Source: Natronospira proteinivora (GTDB lineage Bacteria > Pseudomonadota > Gammaproteobacteria > Natronospirales > Natronospiraceae). Taken from it: a stretch of DNA of 64,000 bases. This document shows, in pieces, positions 1 through 9,674 of this stretch; the stretch's first letter is position 1; every line of letters begins with the position of its first letter. Both the position numbers and the translations under genes were made by a program. Location of the stretch: positions 1,178,001 through 1,242,000 of the forward strand of contig NZ_JALJYF010000001.1 of NCBI RefSeq assembly GCF_024170465.1. Reading direction: 5' to 3'. The notes under the pieces were generated by a model. It saw only the letters and a list, made by a program, of their open reading frames with translations. It did no database searches and was not told the origin of the DNA.

Positions 1-1425
1 GGTCGAGGCCAGTATCCCGAACACCACCACCACGGCAAAGGATTCAAAGAAGCGACCTATGATCCCCTCCATGAAGATCACCGGGCCAAAGATGGAAATC
101 AGTGACAGGGATGAAGCGATGATGGCGAAAAATACCTGATTGGAACCATCGATCGAGGCCTTGACCGGATCTTCCTCGCCTTCCTCCCGGTGTCGGTAAA
201 TATTCTCCAAGACCACAATGGCATCATCCACGACCACCCCAATCAACAATAGAATGGCCAGCATGGTCATGGAGTTCAGCGTATAGCCGAAAAAGTAGAT
301 CACCGAGACCACGGCCAGCAACGACACCGGAATGGAGGCCGCGATGATCAGCGTGGAGCGCAAACTCTTGAGAAAGAACCACATCACCAATGCGGCAAGA
401 ATCACCGCCAGAATCAGGGTCCTTTCCAGATTATCAATCAAATTATTGATGAAGACCGACTGGTCCGAAGACACCGTCAGCTGCATGCCGGGGGGGAGCT
501 GGGGTTCGATTTCTTCAGCTACCCGGCGTCGAACTTCATTGACAATCTCCACGGTATTGGTGCCGGCGATTTTCACCACACCAATACCAATGGTCTCCTC
601 TCCCTGGAAGCGGGCGAGACTACGGTAGTCATCCAGGCCATCTACAATCTCGGCCACATCACCCAGGCGGACCAAATGGCCTTCCCGATTAGCGATGATC
701 ATCTGGGCAAGTTCATCTGGATCGTCATACTCCATATCCAACTTGACCAGCTGTTCCCGAACACCCCCTACCAGGAAGCCGCCCGGTAACTGAAAGTGCT
801 CGGATTCCAGCACATCGATCACATCCTGAACAGCCAGCCGTTCAGCAGCCAGATCCTCCATGTCCAGCTCAATCCGGATATTACGCTCCCGGCCACCGCC
901 GATAAGAACATCCCCCACACCGGAAACGGTTTCCAGGCGTCGCCGGATATTATTATCGGCATAGTCGGAAAGTTGCTGCAGCGTTCGATCACCTTGCAGG
1001 GAAAGCCACATCACCGGCTGGGCATCGGCTTCCACCTTGCTGATAATGGGATCTTCCGCATCGGTGGGCAGCTGATTGACCACTTCCCGGACCTTGGCCT
1101 GGACATCGTTAAAGGCGACATCGATATCGACGTCCAGATCAAAGGTGATAGTAACCGAGGAAGTCCCCGGCGAAGAGGTGGACTGGAGGTCTTCGATACC
1201 CGGTACGGTATTAACCGTACGCTCGATTTCCCGAGTCACACTGGCATCCACAATATCCGGGTCTGCCCCCGGCATGACGGTCACCACCGATATAATGGGG
1301 AAATCAATATCCGGCAGACGATCGGTGCCAATATCGTTATAGCCAATGAGACCAAAGAGCACGAGGACCGCGCTCATCATGAAGGCCATCACATGGCGTC
1401 GAACGGAAAACTCTGGGAGTGTCAT
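1..1425 (-). CDS. RND efflux transporter permease (HAE1/AcrB-like), N-terminal part, truncated by window edge
   Basis: The reverse strand reads without a stop for 475 codons from an ATG at 1425 to the window edge. The protein starts MTLPEFSVRRHVMAFM, a first membrane helix follows, then a porter domain with the RND-typical LPDIDFP and GVGDVLIGG segments. Helices TM2-TM4 follow, including VVDDAIVVLEN, the TM4 stretch holding the proton-relay aspartates. This is the inner-membrane proton-driven pump of a tripartite exporter. It begins one base after the adaptor gene ends, so the two are co-transcribed and presumably regulated by the TetR protein upstream. Family is certain; substrates cannot be told. 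The C-terminal half lies outside the window. Confidence 0.93.
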   Translation of the reverse strand, partial: MTLPEFSVRRHVMAFMMSAVLVLFGLIGYNDIGTDRLPDIDFPIISVVTVMPGADPDIVDASVTREIERTVNTVPGIEDLQSTSSPGTSSVTITFDLDVDIDVAFNDVQAKVREVVNQLPTDAEDPIISKVEADAQPVMWLSLQGDRTLQQLSDYADNNIRRRLETVSGVGDVLIGGGRERNIRIELDMEDLAAERLAVQDVIDVLESEHFQLPGGFLVGGVREQLVKLDMEYDDPDELAQMIIANREGHLVRLGDVAEIVDGLDDYRSLARFQGEETIGIGVVKIAGTNTVEIVNEVRRRVAEEIEPQLPPGMQLTVSSDQSVFINNLIDNLERTLILAVILAALVMWFFLKSLRSTLIIAASIPVSLLAVVSVIYFFGYTLNSMTMLAILLLIGVVVDDAIVVLENIYRHREEGEEDPVKASIDGSNQVFFAIIASSLSLISIFGPVIFMEGIIGRFFESFAVVVVFGILAST

Positions 1426-1426
1426 A

Positions 1427-2557
1427 TCAGTCGTCCTCCCTTACCCGGATAGCGGCTCCATCCGAAAGAAAGTTGGCACCGTCGGTCACCACCACATCGC
1501 CGGGCTCCAGCCCGGAATGAATCTCCACCCATTCCGAGGTCCGAACACCGGTTTCCACTTCGGTCTCGACCACTTCCTCGTCATCCACGAGATAAACCAC
1601 CGTACCGGCAGGTCGTTGAACCAGGCTGATGGTGGGCACTCGGATGGCCTCTTCACGCTGCTCCACCACCACACGGGCTTCCACGGTCATTCCAGAACGC
1701 CAATTGCCGGGGTTCTCAAACTCCACAATGGCCCTAACCGAGCGTGACCCCGGATCCACCGCAGGCTGCAGCCGTGTCAGCTCACCCCTGACTTCACCAC
1801 TGCGTCCGCCTCGCGGATGGAGAATGACTTCCATACCCCGGGAGAGGCGATCTCCCACACTCTCGGGATAGGAAACGACCGCCCGATAGCGATCACGGGG
1901 CTGAATACGAAAAGCGGACGAGCCGGCGCTGATGTAACTGCCTTCCGAAATCATGCGCTCGTCCACCACGCCCGAGGACGGTGCCACGATTCGGGTCAGA
2001 CGGAGGTCCCGCTCGGCCTGGGCAAGCTGATGTCTGGCACTGCCAAGTTGTTCCCGGGTGGCATCCAGCTCGGCAGACAAGGCATCCCGATCCTGCTCGG
2101 TGGCATACTCCCGCTCCGACAAACGCTCCAAGCGCTGCAAATCCATTTCCATGCGCCGTACCTGAGCTTCCAACCGCGCCACTTCGGAAGCGGCCACATT
2201 GCGACCCAGTTCAAAGGGCTCACGCTCAATTCGTGCCAGAACGTCTCCTTCTTCCACCTCATCCCCTACGTCAGCCTCAATCCGGCGAATCTGACCCGCC
2301 ACTTCGGCCGCAACGGTTGGGCTGGAGAAGGTCTCCACCGTCCCCATGGAGCGCTCCACCTCGTCCACGGTAGCCACTTCCACTTCAGTCACTCGTACCG
2401 GGGTGCCCTCAGGACCTTCGTCATCACCATTATCCTCTGCCTGGTTGTCCCCGCAGGCCGACAGCGAAACGGCCAGGACAAGCAACATCAAGACTGGCAG
2501 CCGCCAGAGTGCCGACGTCATTCCCGGCGTCATGGGCATGCTGGTTTCCTTATTCAT
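1427..2557 (-). CDS. RND efflux periplasmic adaptor (HlyD/MFP family) lipoprotein
   Basis: Membrane-fusion adaptor that links an RND pump to an outer-membrane channel. From the ATG at 2557 the protein has 376 residues and a lipoprotein signal ending in the lipobox LSAC (Cys35). It continues with a split lipoyl domain (EVAGQIRRIEADVGDEVEEG), an alpha-helical hairpin rich in Glu/Arg/Leu (about residues 110-185), and a beta-barrel with a membrane-proximal domain. An upstream in-frame start at 2629 exists, but 2557 is preferred: it is preceded by a purine-rich ribosome site, overlaps the tetR stop by 8 bases, and places the signal peptide near the N terminus. Order tetR-adaptor-pump is typical. 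Confidence 0.9.
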   Translation of the reverse strand: MNKETSMPMTPGMTSALWRLPVLMLLVLAVSLSACGDNQAEDNGDDEGPEGTPVRVTEVEVATVDEVERSMGTVETFSSPTVAAEVAGQIRRIEADVGDEVEEGDVLARIEREPFELGRNVAASEVARLEAQVRRMEMDLQRLERLSEREYATEQDRDALSAELDATREQLGSARHQLAQAERDLRLTRIVAPSSGVVDERMISEGSYISAGSSAFRIQPRDRYRAVVSYPESVGDRLSRGMEVILHPRGGRSGEVRGELTRLQPAVDPGSRSVRAIVEFENPGNWRSGMTVEARVVVEQREEAIRVPTISLVQRPAGTVVYLVDDEEVVETEVETGVRTSEWVEIHSGLEPGDVVVTDGANFLSDGAAIRVREDD

Positions 2558-3257
2558 CGGCAGTCCTCTTCTTCTCTCTTGGATTGGAATCTTGGGGTTC
2601 GGTACAGCAGGCTTCCGAAAGGCAGCCATTAATCAGTAATTTCGCCATCAGGCGGCTAAAGCGGTCGGGGTCAACGGCCAAGTCAAAACCGGGAATACGA
2701 GTCAATACCCCACGGCCTTCGTGATAGCTGACACCCACTTTCATCAGCAACCAGGCGAGGAGATTGACGTCCAATCCGGCGGGCAGATCACCCTTCTCCT
2801 GACGGCGCTCCAGATGGCCTCTGAGCCGGGTAAAGGGTTCGGAAATCATTTCCGAAATCTGGGCCAGGGATTCGGGATTCCCTGCCATCATTTCCCGACG
2901 AACCAGTCGCAGCAGATGGTCACCATCATGCTCAAACGTCTGAAGCTGGTCCCGGATAAAACCCGCCATGCAATCTTCCAAAGTACCCGCCTCCCAGGAG
3001 CGATCCTCTACCAACCAAAGGACACGCTGATTGACCTGCCAGAGCACGGCCCGATGCAGGGCATCCTTGCTGGGAAAGTGATGGAACACCGTGGCCTTGC
3101 CCACGCCCGCTTCACGGGCGATGCGGGAAATGGAAACGCCTTCCACGCCGTGTTCCGCAAACAGACGAATCGCCACCTCCAGAATATTGCACGCCCCCTC
3201 CGAAAACGTTTCGGAAGAGCCGGGCCGGACGGGGCAGCGGGAAGGGTTATCGGCCAT
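2550..3257 (-). CDS. TetR/AcrR family transcriptional regulator
   Basis: 235-residue one-domain repressor with an N-terminal TetR helix-turn-helix (about residues 17-65; [19 protein letters not shown] is the DNA-recognition part) and a C-terminal ligand/dimerisation domain. It is the first gene of the efflux operon and overlaps the adaptor gene. A perfect 16-bp palindrome 25 bases before its start is the likely operator, so autoregulation together with the pump genes is expected. The inducing ligand is unknown. Confidence 0.9.
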   Translation of the reverse strand: MADNPSRCPVRPGSSETFSEGACNILEVAIRLFAEHGVEGVSISRIAREAGVGKATVFHHFPSKDALHRAVLWQVNQRVLWLVEDRSWEAGTLEDCMAGFIRDQLQTFEHDGDHLLRLVRREMMAGNPESLAQISEMISEPFTRLRGHLERRQEKGDLPAGLDVNLLAWLLMKVGVSYHEGRGVLTRIPGFDLAVDPDRFSRLMAKLLINGCLSEACCTEPQDSNPREKKRTADE

Positions 3258-3281
3258 GGGTACCTCGAATATTCAACGACC

Positions 3282-3297
3282 GACCGACCGGTCGGTC
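3282..3297. promoter_or_regulatory. Probable TetR operator
   Basis: Perfect 16-bp palindrome GACCGACCGGTCGGTC, preceded by further GACC direct repeats, 25 bases before the tetR start. Its composition resembles GACCGACCGGTC-type operators of other TetR proteins that control their own efflux operon. Position and symmetry are read directly; binding is inferred. Confidence 0.7.
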
Positions 3298-3424
3298 CGG
3301 GATGGGTCGGGATTCTACCCCTCAATCCCGCCATGTCAAGGAAAACGGGATCATGGATTGCGACACGGGGGTGGACGCGGTAGGGTTAGCCGCGATTTCA
3401 CTGGCATGGAAGAGGACACAGACC

Positions 3425-3679
3425 ATGGCGGAAAAGAAAGACAAACAGGTGGATTTCGAACAATCGCTCAATGAGCTGGAAGCCTTGGTGGAGCGTCTGG
3501 AGGGTGGCGATCTCAGTCTGGAAGAATCCCTGAAGGCGTTTGAATCCGGGGTTGCCCTGACCCGGCAATGCCGGGATGCCCTAACCCAGGCCGAACAGAA
3601 GATTCAGAAGCTGAGCGGAAATGGTGAGGATACGGAATTGAGCCCTTTCGAGGAAGATGAGGATGGCGAATCCAACTGA
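3425..3679 (+). CDS. xseB: Exodeoxyribonuclease VII small subunit
   Basis: 84-residue protein with the XseB signature: [26 protein letters not shown] followed in pieces by FESGVAL and an acidic tail. XseB binds XseA to form exonuclease VII, which degrades single-stranded DNA. The ATG at 3425 gives the usual family length; an earlier in-frame start would add an unconserved extension. It overlaps the ispA start, the conserved xseB-ispA-dxs order of proteobacteria. xseA is not in this window. Confidence 0.93.
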   Translation: MAEKKDKQVDFEQSLNELEALVERLEGGDLSLEESLKAFESGVALTRQCRDALTQAEQKIQKLSGNGEDTELSPFEEDEDGESN

Positions 3680-4577
3680 TTCCAGCACGGCAGGATACAC
3701 GGTGGAAGGCCATTTGAACCGATTGCAGGCCCGAATCGAAACGCAACTGAGCCAATGCCTCCCTGAGTCCCCGTCCCGGCATCAGCTGCTGGCTGCCATG
3801 GACTACGGCTTGACCGGTGGCGGCAAGCGATTGCGCCCCCTACTGGTCTACGCAGCCGGCGCCCTGCTGGACGCGCCCCAGTCGAGGCTGGATACGGTCG
3901 CCCTCTCGGTGGAAATGATCCACGCCTATTCCCTGATCCATGATGATCTGCCGGCGATGGATGACGACGACCTTCGCCGAGGACGACCCACCTGCCACCT
4001 GGCCTTTGATGAGGCCACGGCGATCCTGGCCGGCGATGCCCTGCAATCCGAGGCCTTCCGCCAGTTGGCCGGGATTACTCATCCCGACCCCGCCCGTCCT
4101 GCCCGCATGATCGCCCTGCTCGCCGAAGCCGCCGGCCCACTGGGCATGGCCGGCGGCCAGGCGCTTGACCTGGCCTTGACGGGCGGCCCGGCGGATGAAG
4201 CGGCCTTGACCCGTCTGCATGAACAAAAGACCGGCGCCCTTATCGCCGCAGCTCTTCAACTAGGCGGGCTGGCGGCGGATGAAATTCCGGATTCCCGGCT
4301 GGATCAGCTGGGTCATATTGGCCGGGACATCGGCCTGGCTTTTCAGATCCAGGACGATGTACTGGATGCCACCACCAACACCGAAGTCCTGGGCAAGCGA
4401 CAAGGCGCCGATGCCGCCCGGGCCCATCCCACCTTCACCAGCCTGCTGGGCACCGAAGAAGCCACACGACGCTACCGACAGCTTTACGCTGAAGCACTCT
4501 CGGCCCTGGCCCCCTTTGGTCAGCGGAGCGAGCTCCTGGCAGGTTTGATCGATGCGATGATGCAGCGATCGCATTGA
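3663..4577 (+). CDS. ispA: (2E,6E)-Farnesyl diphosphate synthase / polyprenyl synthetase
   Basis: Condenses IPP with DMAPP and GPP to give farnesyl diphosphate, precursor of undecaprenyl phosphate and the ubiquinone side chain. Both aspartate-rich motifs are visible: [19 protein letters not shown] (first, with the DDXXXXD spacing typical of bacterial short-chain enzymes) and DDVLD (second). The length of 304 residues matches IspA. The ATG at 3663 is preferred over 3657 because AGGA at 3651-3654 is then correctly spaced. It overlaps xseB and precedes dxs, so isoprenoid supply genes are clustered. Confidence 0.93.
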   Translation: MANPTDSSTAGYTVEGHLNRLQARIETQLSQCLPESPSRHQLLAAMDYGLTGGGKRLRPLLVYAAGALLDAPQSRLDTVALSVEMIHAYSLIHDDLPAMDDDDLRRGRPTCHLAFDEATAILAGDALQSEAFRQLAGITHPDPARPARMIALLAEAAGPLGMAGGQALDLALTGGPADEAALTRLHEQKTGALIAAALQLGGLAADEIPDSRLDQLGHIGRDIGLAFQIQDDVLDATTNTEVLGKRQGADAARAHPTFTSLLGTEEATRRYRQLYAEALSALAPFGQRSELLAGLIDAMMQRSH

Positions 4578-4608
4578 ACAATCATTTACCGACAATCCGG
4601 TGTTCAAC

Positions 4609-4638
4609 TTGATTGCACCCCCCTTGGGGGCGGATAAT
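4609..4638 (+). promoter_or_regulatory. Candidate sigma-70 promoter for dxs
   Basis: TTGATT (4609-4614) and GATAAT (4633-4638) are separated by 18 bases in the 90-bp gap between ispA and dxs, 29 bases before the dxs start. The spacer contains a short C-run/G-run hairpin (CCCCCCTTGGGGG). This is a sequence match only and could be an alternative to read-through from xseB-ispA. Confidence 0.45.
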
Positions 4639-4667
4639 TTGCCCTTGTCCCACTAAGCGTCCGCACA

Positions 4668-6569
4668 ATGACCCGAACTGACACCCAATACCCACTGCTC
4701 TCCGGTATCGAGAGCCCGGAAGACCTGCGCGCCCTGGACCGGGCCGAGCTGCCTGCAGTGGCGGAGGAATTGCGCCGCTTCATGGTAACGACACTCAGTG
4801 CCAGCGGCGGTCATTTCGCTGCCGGCCTGGGCGTGGTGGAACTGACGCTTGCCCTGCACTACGCCTACCGGACACCCCATGACCGGATTGTCTGGGATGT
4901 GGGCCACCAGGCCTATCCGCACAAGATTCTTACAGGCCGTCGCGAACAACTGCATACCATCCGCAAGCCCGGTGGCCTCGCCCCCTTTCCCAAGCGGGCG
5001 GAAAGCGAGTACGACACCTTCGGGGTAGGCCACTCCTCGACGTCCGTAAGTGCGGCCCTGGGCATGTCACTGGCCAATCGGGTGCAAGGCGGCGATCGCA
5101 AGGTCGCGGCCGTCATCGGTGACGGTGCCATGACTGCCGGCATGGCCTTCGAGGCCCTAAACCACGCCGGCTCAAGCAAAGCGGACATGCTCATCATTCT
5201 CAACGACAATGACATGTCCATTTCCGAGAACGTGGGGGCCCTGTCCAACTATTTCTCCCGGGTGCTTTCAGGTCGCCTCTATGGCGGCTTCCGGGAAGGC
5301 AGCAAGAAGGCACTGGAACTGGTCCCACCCCTGCGGGAGTTGGTGCGCCGCTCCGAGGAGCATTTCAAGGGCATGGTACTGCCCGCCACCCTGTTCGAGG
5401 AACTGGGCCTGAATTACATCGGCCCCGTGGATGGTCATGATGTGGACACCCTGGTGGAAACCCTGAGCAATCTCCAGGAACGCCCCGGTCCGCAGTTTCT
5501 GCATGTGGTGACCCGCAAGGGCAAGGGTTACGGACCGGCGGAGCTGGATCCCATCACCTGGCATGGGCCCGGCAAGTTCGACCCCGAGACCGGCAAGATG
5601 GCCCCAAAGGGAGCCAGCGGCCCCAGCTATTCCCAGGTCTTCGGTGAGTGGGCTTGCGACATGGCAGCCAAAGACGAGCGTTTTGTAGCTATCACCCCGG
5701 CCATGCGGGAAGGCTCGGGCTTGGTGGACTATCACAAGCGATTCCCGGACCGCTATTATGATGTGGGTATCGCGGAACAGCATTCCGTCACCCTGGCCGC
5801 GGGTCTAGCCTGTGACGGCATCAAGCCGGTAGTGGCCATCTATTCCACCTTCCTGCAACGGGCCTACGATCAGCTCATTCATGATGTGGCGGTACAAAAC
5901 CTGCCGGTTCTGTTTGCCATCGATCGGGCCGGTCCAGTGGGCGGCGACGGCTCCACCCATGCCGGCAGTTTCGATATCAGCTTCCTGCGCTGCATTCCCA
6001 ATATGGCCGTCCTGGCACCGGCTGACGAGAACGAATGCCGGCAACTACTCTATACCGCCTATTGCCATGAGGGGCCGGCCGCGGTTCGCTACCCCCGGGG
6101 CCAGGGGCCGGGCGCCGTCATCGAATCCGAGATGAGCGAACTTCCCTGGGGCAAGGCCAGACAGATTCGGCAAGGCAAGGGACTGGCCATATTGTCCTTT
6201 GGCGCCCTGTTGGCCGAGGCTGTAGAGATTGCCGAATTACTGAATGCCAGTGTCTGGGACATGCGGTTTGTGAAACCCCTGGACCGGGATGCTGTCGAAT
6301 CGGCAGCCGGGGAGCACGAAACCCTGGTTACCATTGAGGACAATACGATTCAGGGCGGTGCGGGAAGCGCCGTGCTGGAATGCCTGTCGGAATTGGGCGT
6401 TGAACGCCCCACGCTGACCATCGGCCTACCGGATGATTTCCTGGGCCATGGTTCCCGTGGGGACGTTTTAGGGGAAGCCGGCCTTACGGTCGAGCAAATG
6501 CACCGGCGTATTGAGCGTTGGCTGACGACGCATCTATCCGCTGAAAAGAAACAGAGCCAGGTTTCCTGA
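4668..6569 (+). CDS. dxs: 1-Deoxy-D-xylulose-5-phosphate synthase
   Basis: Thiamine-diphosphate-dependent enzyme that condenses pyruvate and glyceraldehyde-3-phosphate, the first step of the MEP isoprenoid pathway; DXP also feeds thiamine and pyridoxal synthesis. The 633 residues show the DXS order: N-terminal ThDP domain with [13 protein letters not shown] and the [15 protein letters not shown] motif, central pyrimidine domain ([33 protein letters not shown]), and C-terminal transketolase domain with VTIEDN. Length is normal. ispA lies just upstream and folE2 43 bases downstream. Confidence 0.97.
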   Translation: MTRTDTQYPLLSGIESPEDLRALDRAELPAVAEELRRFMVTTLSASGGHFAAGLGVVELTLALHYAYRTPHDRIVWDVGHQAYPHKILTGRREQLHTIRKPGGLAPFPKRAESEYDTFGVGHSSTSVSAALGMSLANRVQGGDRKVAAVIGDGAMTAGMAFEALNHAGSSKADMLIILNDNDMSISENVGALSNYFSRVLSGRLYGGFREGSKKALELVPPLRELVRRSEEHFKGMVLPATLFEELGLNYIGPVDGHDVDTLVETLSNLQERPGPQFLHVVTRKGKGYGPAELDPITWHGPGKFDPETGKMAPKGASGPSYSQVFGEWACDMAAKDERFVAITPAMREGSGLVDYHKRFPDRYYDVGIAEQHSVTLAAGLACDGIKPVVAIYSTFLQRAYDQLIHDVAVQNLPVLFAIDRAGPVGGDGSTHAGSFDISFLRCIPNMAVLAPADENECRQLLYTAYCHEGPAAVRYPRGQGPGAVIESEMSELPWGKARQIRQGKGLAILSFGALLAEAVEIAELLNASVWDMRFVKPLDRDAVESAAGEHETLVTIEDNTIQGGAGSAVLECLSELGVERPTLTIGLPDDFLGHGSRGDVLGEAGLTVEQMHRRIERWLTTHLSAEKKQSQVS

Positions 6570-6612
6570 AACCGTCCAGGCCACTTCTGACACAAAGAGG
6601 AATTTTCGGATC

Positions 6613-7434
6613 ATGAGCAAACAGACCGAGGCCAACGTCACCGCCATCGATGATGTCCAGGGCAGCGCCGATACCCGTCAGATCCCCATCAACAAGGTGG
6701 GCATCAAGGATATTCGCCATCCGGTGCGCGTCCGCGACCGCAGCGGCGGCGAGCAACACACCATTGCCAACTTCAATATGTATGTGGACCTGCCCCATAA
6801 CTTCAAGGGCACCCATATGTCCCGTTTCGTCCAGATCCTGGAAAACCAGGACCGGGAGATCACGGTCAAATCCTTCAAGGATATGCTCGGGGACATGACC
6901 GAACTGCTGGAAGCCGATGCCGGGCATATCGAAATGCGCTTCCCCTACTTCGTCAACAAGAAAGCCCCCATCTCGGGCGTGGAAAGCTTGATGGATTACG
7001 AAGTAGGCTTTCTCGGCGAGCGCAGTAATGGCCAAAACCACATGACCGTGGAAGTGGTGGTTCCAGTCACCAGTCTCTGTCCCTGCTCCAAGAAAATTTC
7101 CGACTACGGCGCCCACAATCAGCGCTCCCATGTAACCATCAAGGCTCGGATTCAAGATTTCGTCTGGATCGAGGAGCTCATCGACCTGGTGGAAGCCGAG
7201 GCCTCCTGCGAGCTGTATGGCCTGCTCAAGCGGCCTGATGAAAAGCATGTGACCGAACGGGCCTACGATAACCCCAAGTTCGTGGAAGACATGGTCCGGG
7301 ATATTGCCGTAGCCCTGAATCGGGATGAGCGGATTGTCGCTTACACCGTGGCCTCGGAGAATTTCGAATCCATTCACAACCATTCCGCCTATGCCTTGAT
7401 TGAGAAAGACAAGGAAGCGGAACAAAAGCACTGA
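6613..7434 (+). CDS. folE2: GTP cyclohydrolase IB (FolE2)
   Basis: Converts GTP to 7,8-dihydroneopterin triphosphate, the entry to folate and queuosine. The 273 residues carry the type IB markers: IRHPV near the N terminus, GTHMSRFV, and the [18 protein letters not shown] segment with the metal-ligand cysteine. FolE2 can use metals other than zinc, unlike FolE, and often serves in zinc-poor conditions. AGAGGA lies about ten bases before the start. The short gap after dxs suggests read-through; a strong hairpin follows the gene. Confidence 0.95.
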   Translation: MSKQTEANVTAIDDVQGSADTRQIPINKVGIKDIRHPVRVRDRSGGEQHTIANFNMYVDLPHNFKGTHMSRFVQILENQDREITVKSFKDMLGDMTELLEADAGHIEMRFPYFVNKKAPISGVESLMDYEVGFLGERSNGQNHMTVEVVVPVTSLCPCSKKISDYGAHNQRSHVTIKARIQDFVWIEELIDLVEAEASCELYGLLKRPDEKHVTERAYDNPKFVEDMVRDIAVALNRDERIVAYTVASENFESIHNHSAYALIEKDKEAEQKH

Positions 7435-7443
7435 TTCATGAGC

Positions 7444-7475
7444 ACCGGGAGAGCGGCCCTTGCCGCTCTCCCGGT
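7444..7475 (+). terminator. Hairpin between folE2 and arfB (terminator-like)
   Basis: Perfect 14-bp stem (ACCGGGAGAGCGGC pairing with GCCGCTCTCCCGGT) with a 4-base loop, ten bases after the folE2 stop. No T-run follows, so it may be an attenuating or RNA-protecting hairpin rather than a full intrinsic terminator. Confidence 0.55.
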
Positions 7476-7502
7476 CACTCCGGATCGCCTCGGGTCACCT
7501 TC

Positions 7503-7919
7503 ATGCTGGAGATTTCCAATAACGTTCATCTTCCCGACGAGGAGATTGAACTCACAGCCATTCGTGCCCGTGGCGCAGGGGGCCAAAACGTCAATAAAGT
7601 TTCCACCGCCATTCAGCTGCGATTTGATATCGCCGCCTCCTCCCTGCCGGATTTCTACAAGGAACGGCTACTGGCATTGAGCGACCACCGCATCACCAAG
7701 AGCGGCCTGGTGGTCCTCAAAGCCGACGAGACCCGCAGCCAGGAAGACAACAAGGCCGCCGCCCTGGCCCGCCTGCAACAGCTCATCCGCAGCGTGGCCA
7801 TCACCCCCAAAAAACGCCGCCCCAGCAAACCCAGCAAACGCGCCAAAGCCCGTCGGGTGGACGAAAAGAAAAAACGGGGCAAGAACAAACGCCTGAGAAA
7901 ACCGCCCGGCATGGATTGA
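7503..7919 (+). CDS. arfB: Alternative ribosome-rescue factor / peptidyl-tRNA hydrolase ArfB
   Basis: 138-residue single-domain release-factor homologue. The catalytic GGQ motif sits in RARGAGGQNVNKVST near residues 24-26, and the C-terminal tail is very basic (KKRRPSKPSKRAKARR and KKKRGKNKR), as in ArfB/YaeJ, where it enters the empty mRNA channel of a stalled ribosome. It lacks the codon-recognition domain of RF1/RF2. Function: hydrolysis of peptidyl-tRNA on ribosomes stalled on mRNA lacking a stop codon. It probably acts as a stand-alone gene after the hairpin. Confidence 0.93.
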   Translation: MLEISNNVHLPDEEIELTAIRARGAGGQNVNKVSTAIQLRFDIAASSLPDFYKERLLALSDHRITKSGLVVLKADETRSQEDNKAAALARLQQLIRSVAITPKKRRPSKPSKRAKARRVDEKKKRGKNKRLRKPPGMD

Positions 7920-7926
7920 TTCCTGC

Positions 7927-8006
7927 CCTTCTGCCTTTCTTCGTGCCCTTCGTGTTCGCCTTTGTATTTAAAATCAATCACGAAGTACGCGAAGAAAGGC
8001 AGAAGG
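7927..8006. repeat. Inverted repeat of the CTTCGTG-type dispersed family
   Basis: A perfect 17-bp inverted repeat (CCTTCTGCCTTTCTTCG at 7927-7943 and its complement at 7990-8006) starts 8 bases after arfB. Related CTTCGTGCCCTTCGTG-like sequence recurs near 50330-50550 and 52870-52910. Together with the REPIN at 8142-8224 it accounts for most of the 344-bp gene-free gap 7920-8263. In between, 8115-8130 holds a GGCCAGGAATGGCC palindrome whose relative GCGCCAGGAATGGCGC occurs near 52765. Confidence 0.8.
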
Positions 8007-8141
8007 ACACGAAGGGGGGATTAGCTTAAGAAAGCTCTTCGAGCTCTGCGGATGCTCTGTGACCTCTGTGTTGCAAAGTACCCAGACCGCTCACAGCCGA
8101 AAGCGTCGGGCCAGGAATGGCCCTCCCACAGCGGTACCACC

Positions 8142-8224
8142 GTAGGAGCGGATTCATCCGCGATTGGCTTGACAGAGGGAATGGCGGTGGCTCAAAGCCC
8201 ATCGCGAATAACTTCGCTCCTACG
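8142..8224. repeat. REPIN (two inverted REP-like hairpins), copy 1
   Basis: GTAGGAGCG...CGCGAT (8142-8164) faces a complementary copy ending in GCTCCTAC (8201-8224). Each arm contains its own small palindrome (GCGGATTCATCCGC; GCGAATAACTTCGC). Two more copies with the same layout lie at 50388-50469 and 52560-52641; this one is in the opposite orientation, judged from the spacer. GTAGGAGC-type REP sequences are known in Pseudomonas and relatives. Confidence 0.85.
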
Positions 8225-8263
8225 GGCTTTTCCACCTTGGCGTCTTGGCGTGGGCCAAGGCTT

Positions 8264-9562
8264 TTAGCTGCTTAGTCGGGCCAGGAGCATACGCAGGAAT
8301 TGGCGCATGAAGCGCAGCTGGCAATCCGAGGAACAACGATCCACGGCGGTGGCGGTGAGCCGCAGGACCTCCACCTCCTCTGCGGCCACGATACTGGAAT
8401 CCCGCCGGACTTCATCCAGATAACCGGCCTCGCCAAAGCACTGACCGGCCCGCAACTGCCCCACCCGCTCGCCGCTTCGCTGAATGGCCACGCAGCCACT
8501 GACCAGTACGAAAAAACTCTGGTCCAGCTCCCCGGCCCGTACCACTGTTTCGCCTTCCCGGAATTCTTCCCAGCTGCCGGCATTGAGCAGCTCCCAGATA
8601 TCGGGATAGGCGAAATCCCGAAAGAAACTCAAATGGCGCAACTGGCGGAAACGCTCCTGCTCCACCAGCTGCTGACGCAGACGGGCGGCCTGCTTGAAGG
8701 CCTGGGAGAGATCAGCGGCAAATTCCAGCCCGGAGCGATAGCGCCTCCCGGGCTGCTTTTCCAGCGAGCGGTTGACGATTCGCTCCAGCTCCGGCGGCAC
8801 TTCTTCACGCAGGCGATGCACCGGCATGGGAGAGGCATAGCTCACCTGCTGGCGAAGCTTTTCCAGAGTATCGCCGTAGAAAGGCCGTTTACCGGTCAAC
8901 AGTTCGTAGAGGACCACACCCAAGGCATAGAGATCCGTTTCCCGGGTGGTGATATGTTTTGTCAGTTGTTCGGGGGGCATATAGCTGGGCGAGCCGATCA
9001 GGCCTCGTACCTGATTCAGCCCCCCCAAAGCCGTTCGGGCCACCCCGAAATCCACCAGGCGAACATCACCATCGCGGGTCAAGAGGATATTGCCGGGCTT
9101 GATATCCCGATGGATGACTCCTTGGCGATGAGCATATTCCAGGGCCCGCGCGCACTTAAAGGCCACTTCGACGGCCTTGCCCACGGGCAGCAGATGATCC
9201 GGGTGAGTGTGTTCGGACAGGGGGCGGGCACCGCTGATGTATTCCATCACCACATAGCGAACATCATCCAGCTCGCCGGCATCGAGAATCGGTAGGATAT
9301 TGGGGTGATCCAGCATCCCCGCCATCTGGGCTTCATTGAAAAAAAGCCGGCGCCGGATTTCGGCCTCTTCCGAGCTCAACTCATCGCTCGAGGTATAAAG
9401 CTTGACCGCCACGTCCCGGCCCCGATAAGCATCGTGGCAAAGATAGACGGTACTGGTACTGCCACGACCCAGCTCACGGGTCAGAATGTACTTCCCAATG
9501 CGCTTGGGTGCGGGCTTGTCCAGGGGGACAATCCGTTCCTTTCCTCGTTTCCGGCTCGTCAT
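8264..9562 (-). CDS. Serine/threonine protein kinase fused to a C-terminal cyclic-nucleotide-binding domain
   Basis: From the ATG at 9562 the protein has 432 residues. Residues 24-290 form a Hanks-type kinase: glycine loop GRGSTSTVY, catalytic Lys54, Glu77, HRDIKPGN (Asp153), DFG (171-173) and an APE-like PPEQ. A helical linker (about 290-330) leads to a cNMP/CAP_ED domain (about 330-430) with the phosphate-cassette-like FGEAGYLDEVRRDSS. No membrane helix is seen, so the kinase is cytosolic and may be gated by a nucleotide or another ligand. The cassette has Ser where many cAMP binders have Ala, so ligand binding is uncertain. It lies downstream of pgpA on the same strand and ends before the repeat block. 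Confidence 0.88.
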   Translation of the reverse strand: MTSRKRGKERIVPLDKPAPKRIGKYILTRELGRGSTSTVYLCHDAYRGRDVAVKLYTSSDELSSEEAEIRRRLFFNEAQMAGMLDHPNILPILDAGELDDVRYVVMEYISGARPLSEHTHPDHLLPVGKAVEVAFKCARALEYAHRQGVIHRDIKPGNILLTRDGDVRLVDFGVARTALGGLNQVRGLIGSPSYMPPEQLTKHITTRETDLYALGVVLYELLTGKRPFYGDTLEKLRQQVSYASPMPVHRLREEVPPELERIVNRSLEKQPGRRYRSGLEFAADLSQAFKQAARLRQQLVEQERFRQLRHLSFFRDFAYPDIWELLNAGSWEEFREGETVVRAGELDQSFFVLVSGCVAIQRSGERVGQLRAGQCFGEAGYLDEVRRDSSIVAAEEVEVLRLTATAVDRCSSDCQLRFMRQFLRMLLARLSS

Positions 9563-9674
9563 GGTGTTATTTCCCCAGGCGGATTGGGCCTCTTGATAAG
9601 CCACTACATAATGTAAACACGAATACCCACCGTCCACCAGCCCGCCCCGGGCCGGCGACACGATGGACAAGGAG

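Noticed and set aside
8300-9295. Plus-strand open frame opposite the kinase gene
   Set aside because: The kinase motifs on the minus strand are complete; this frame has no start signal or motif.
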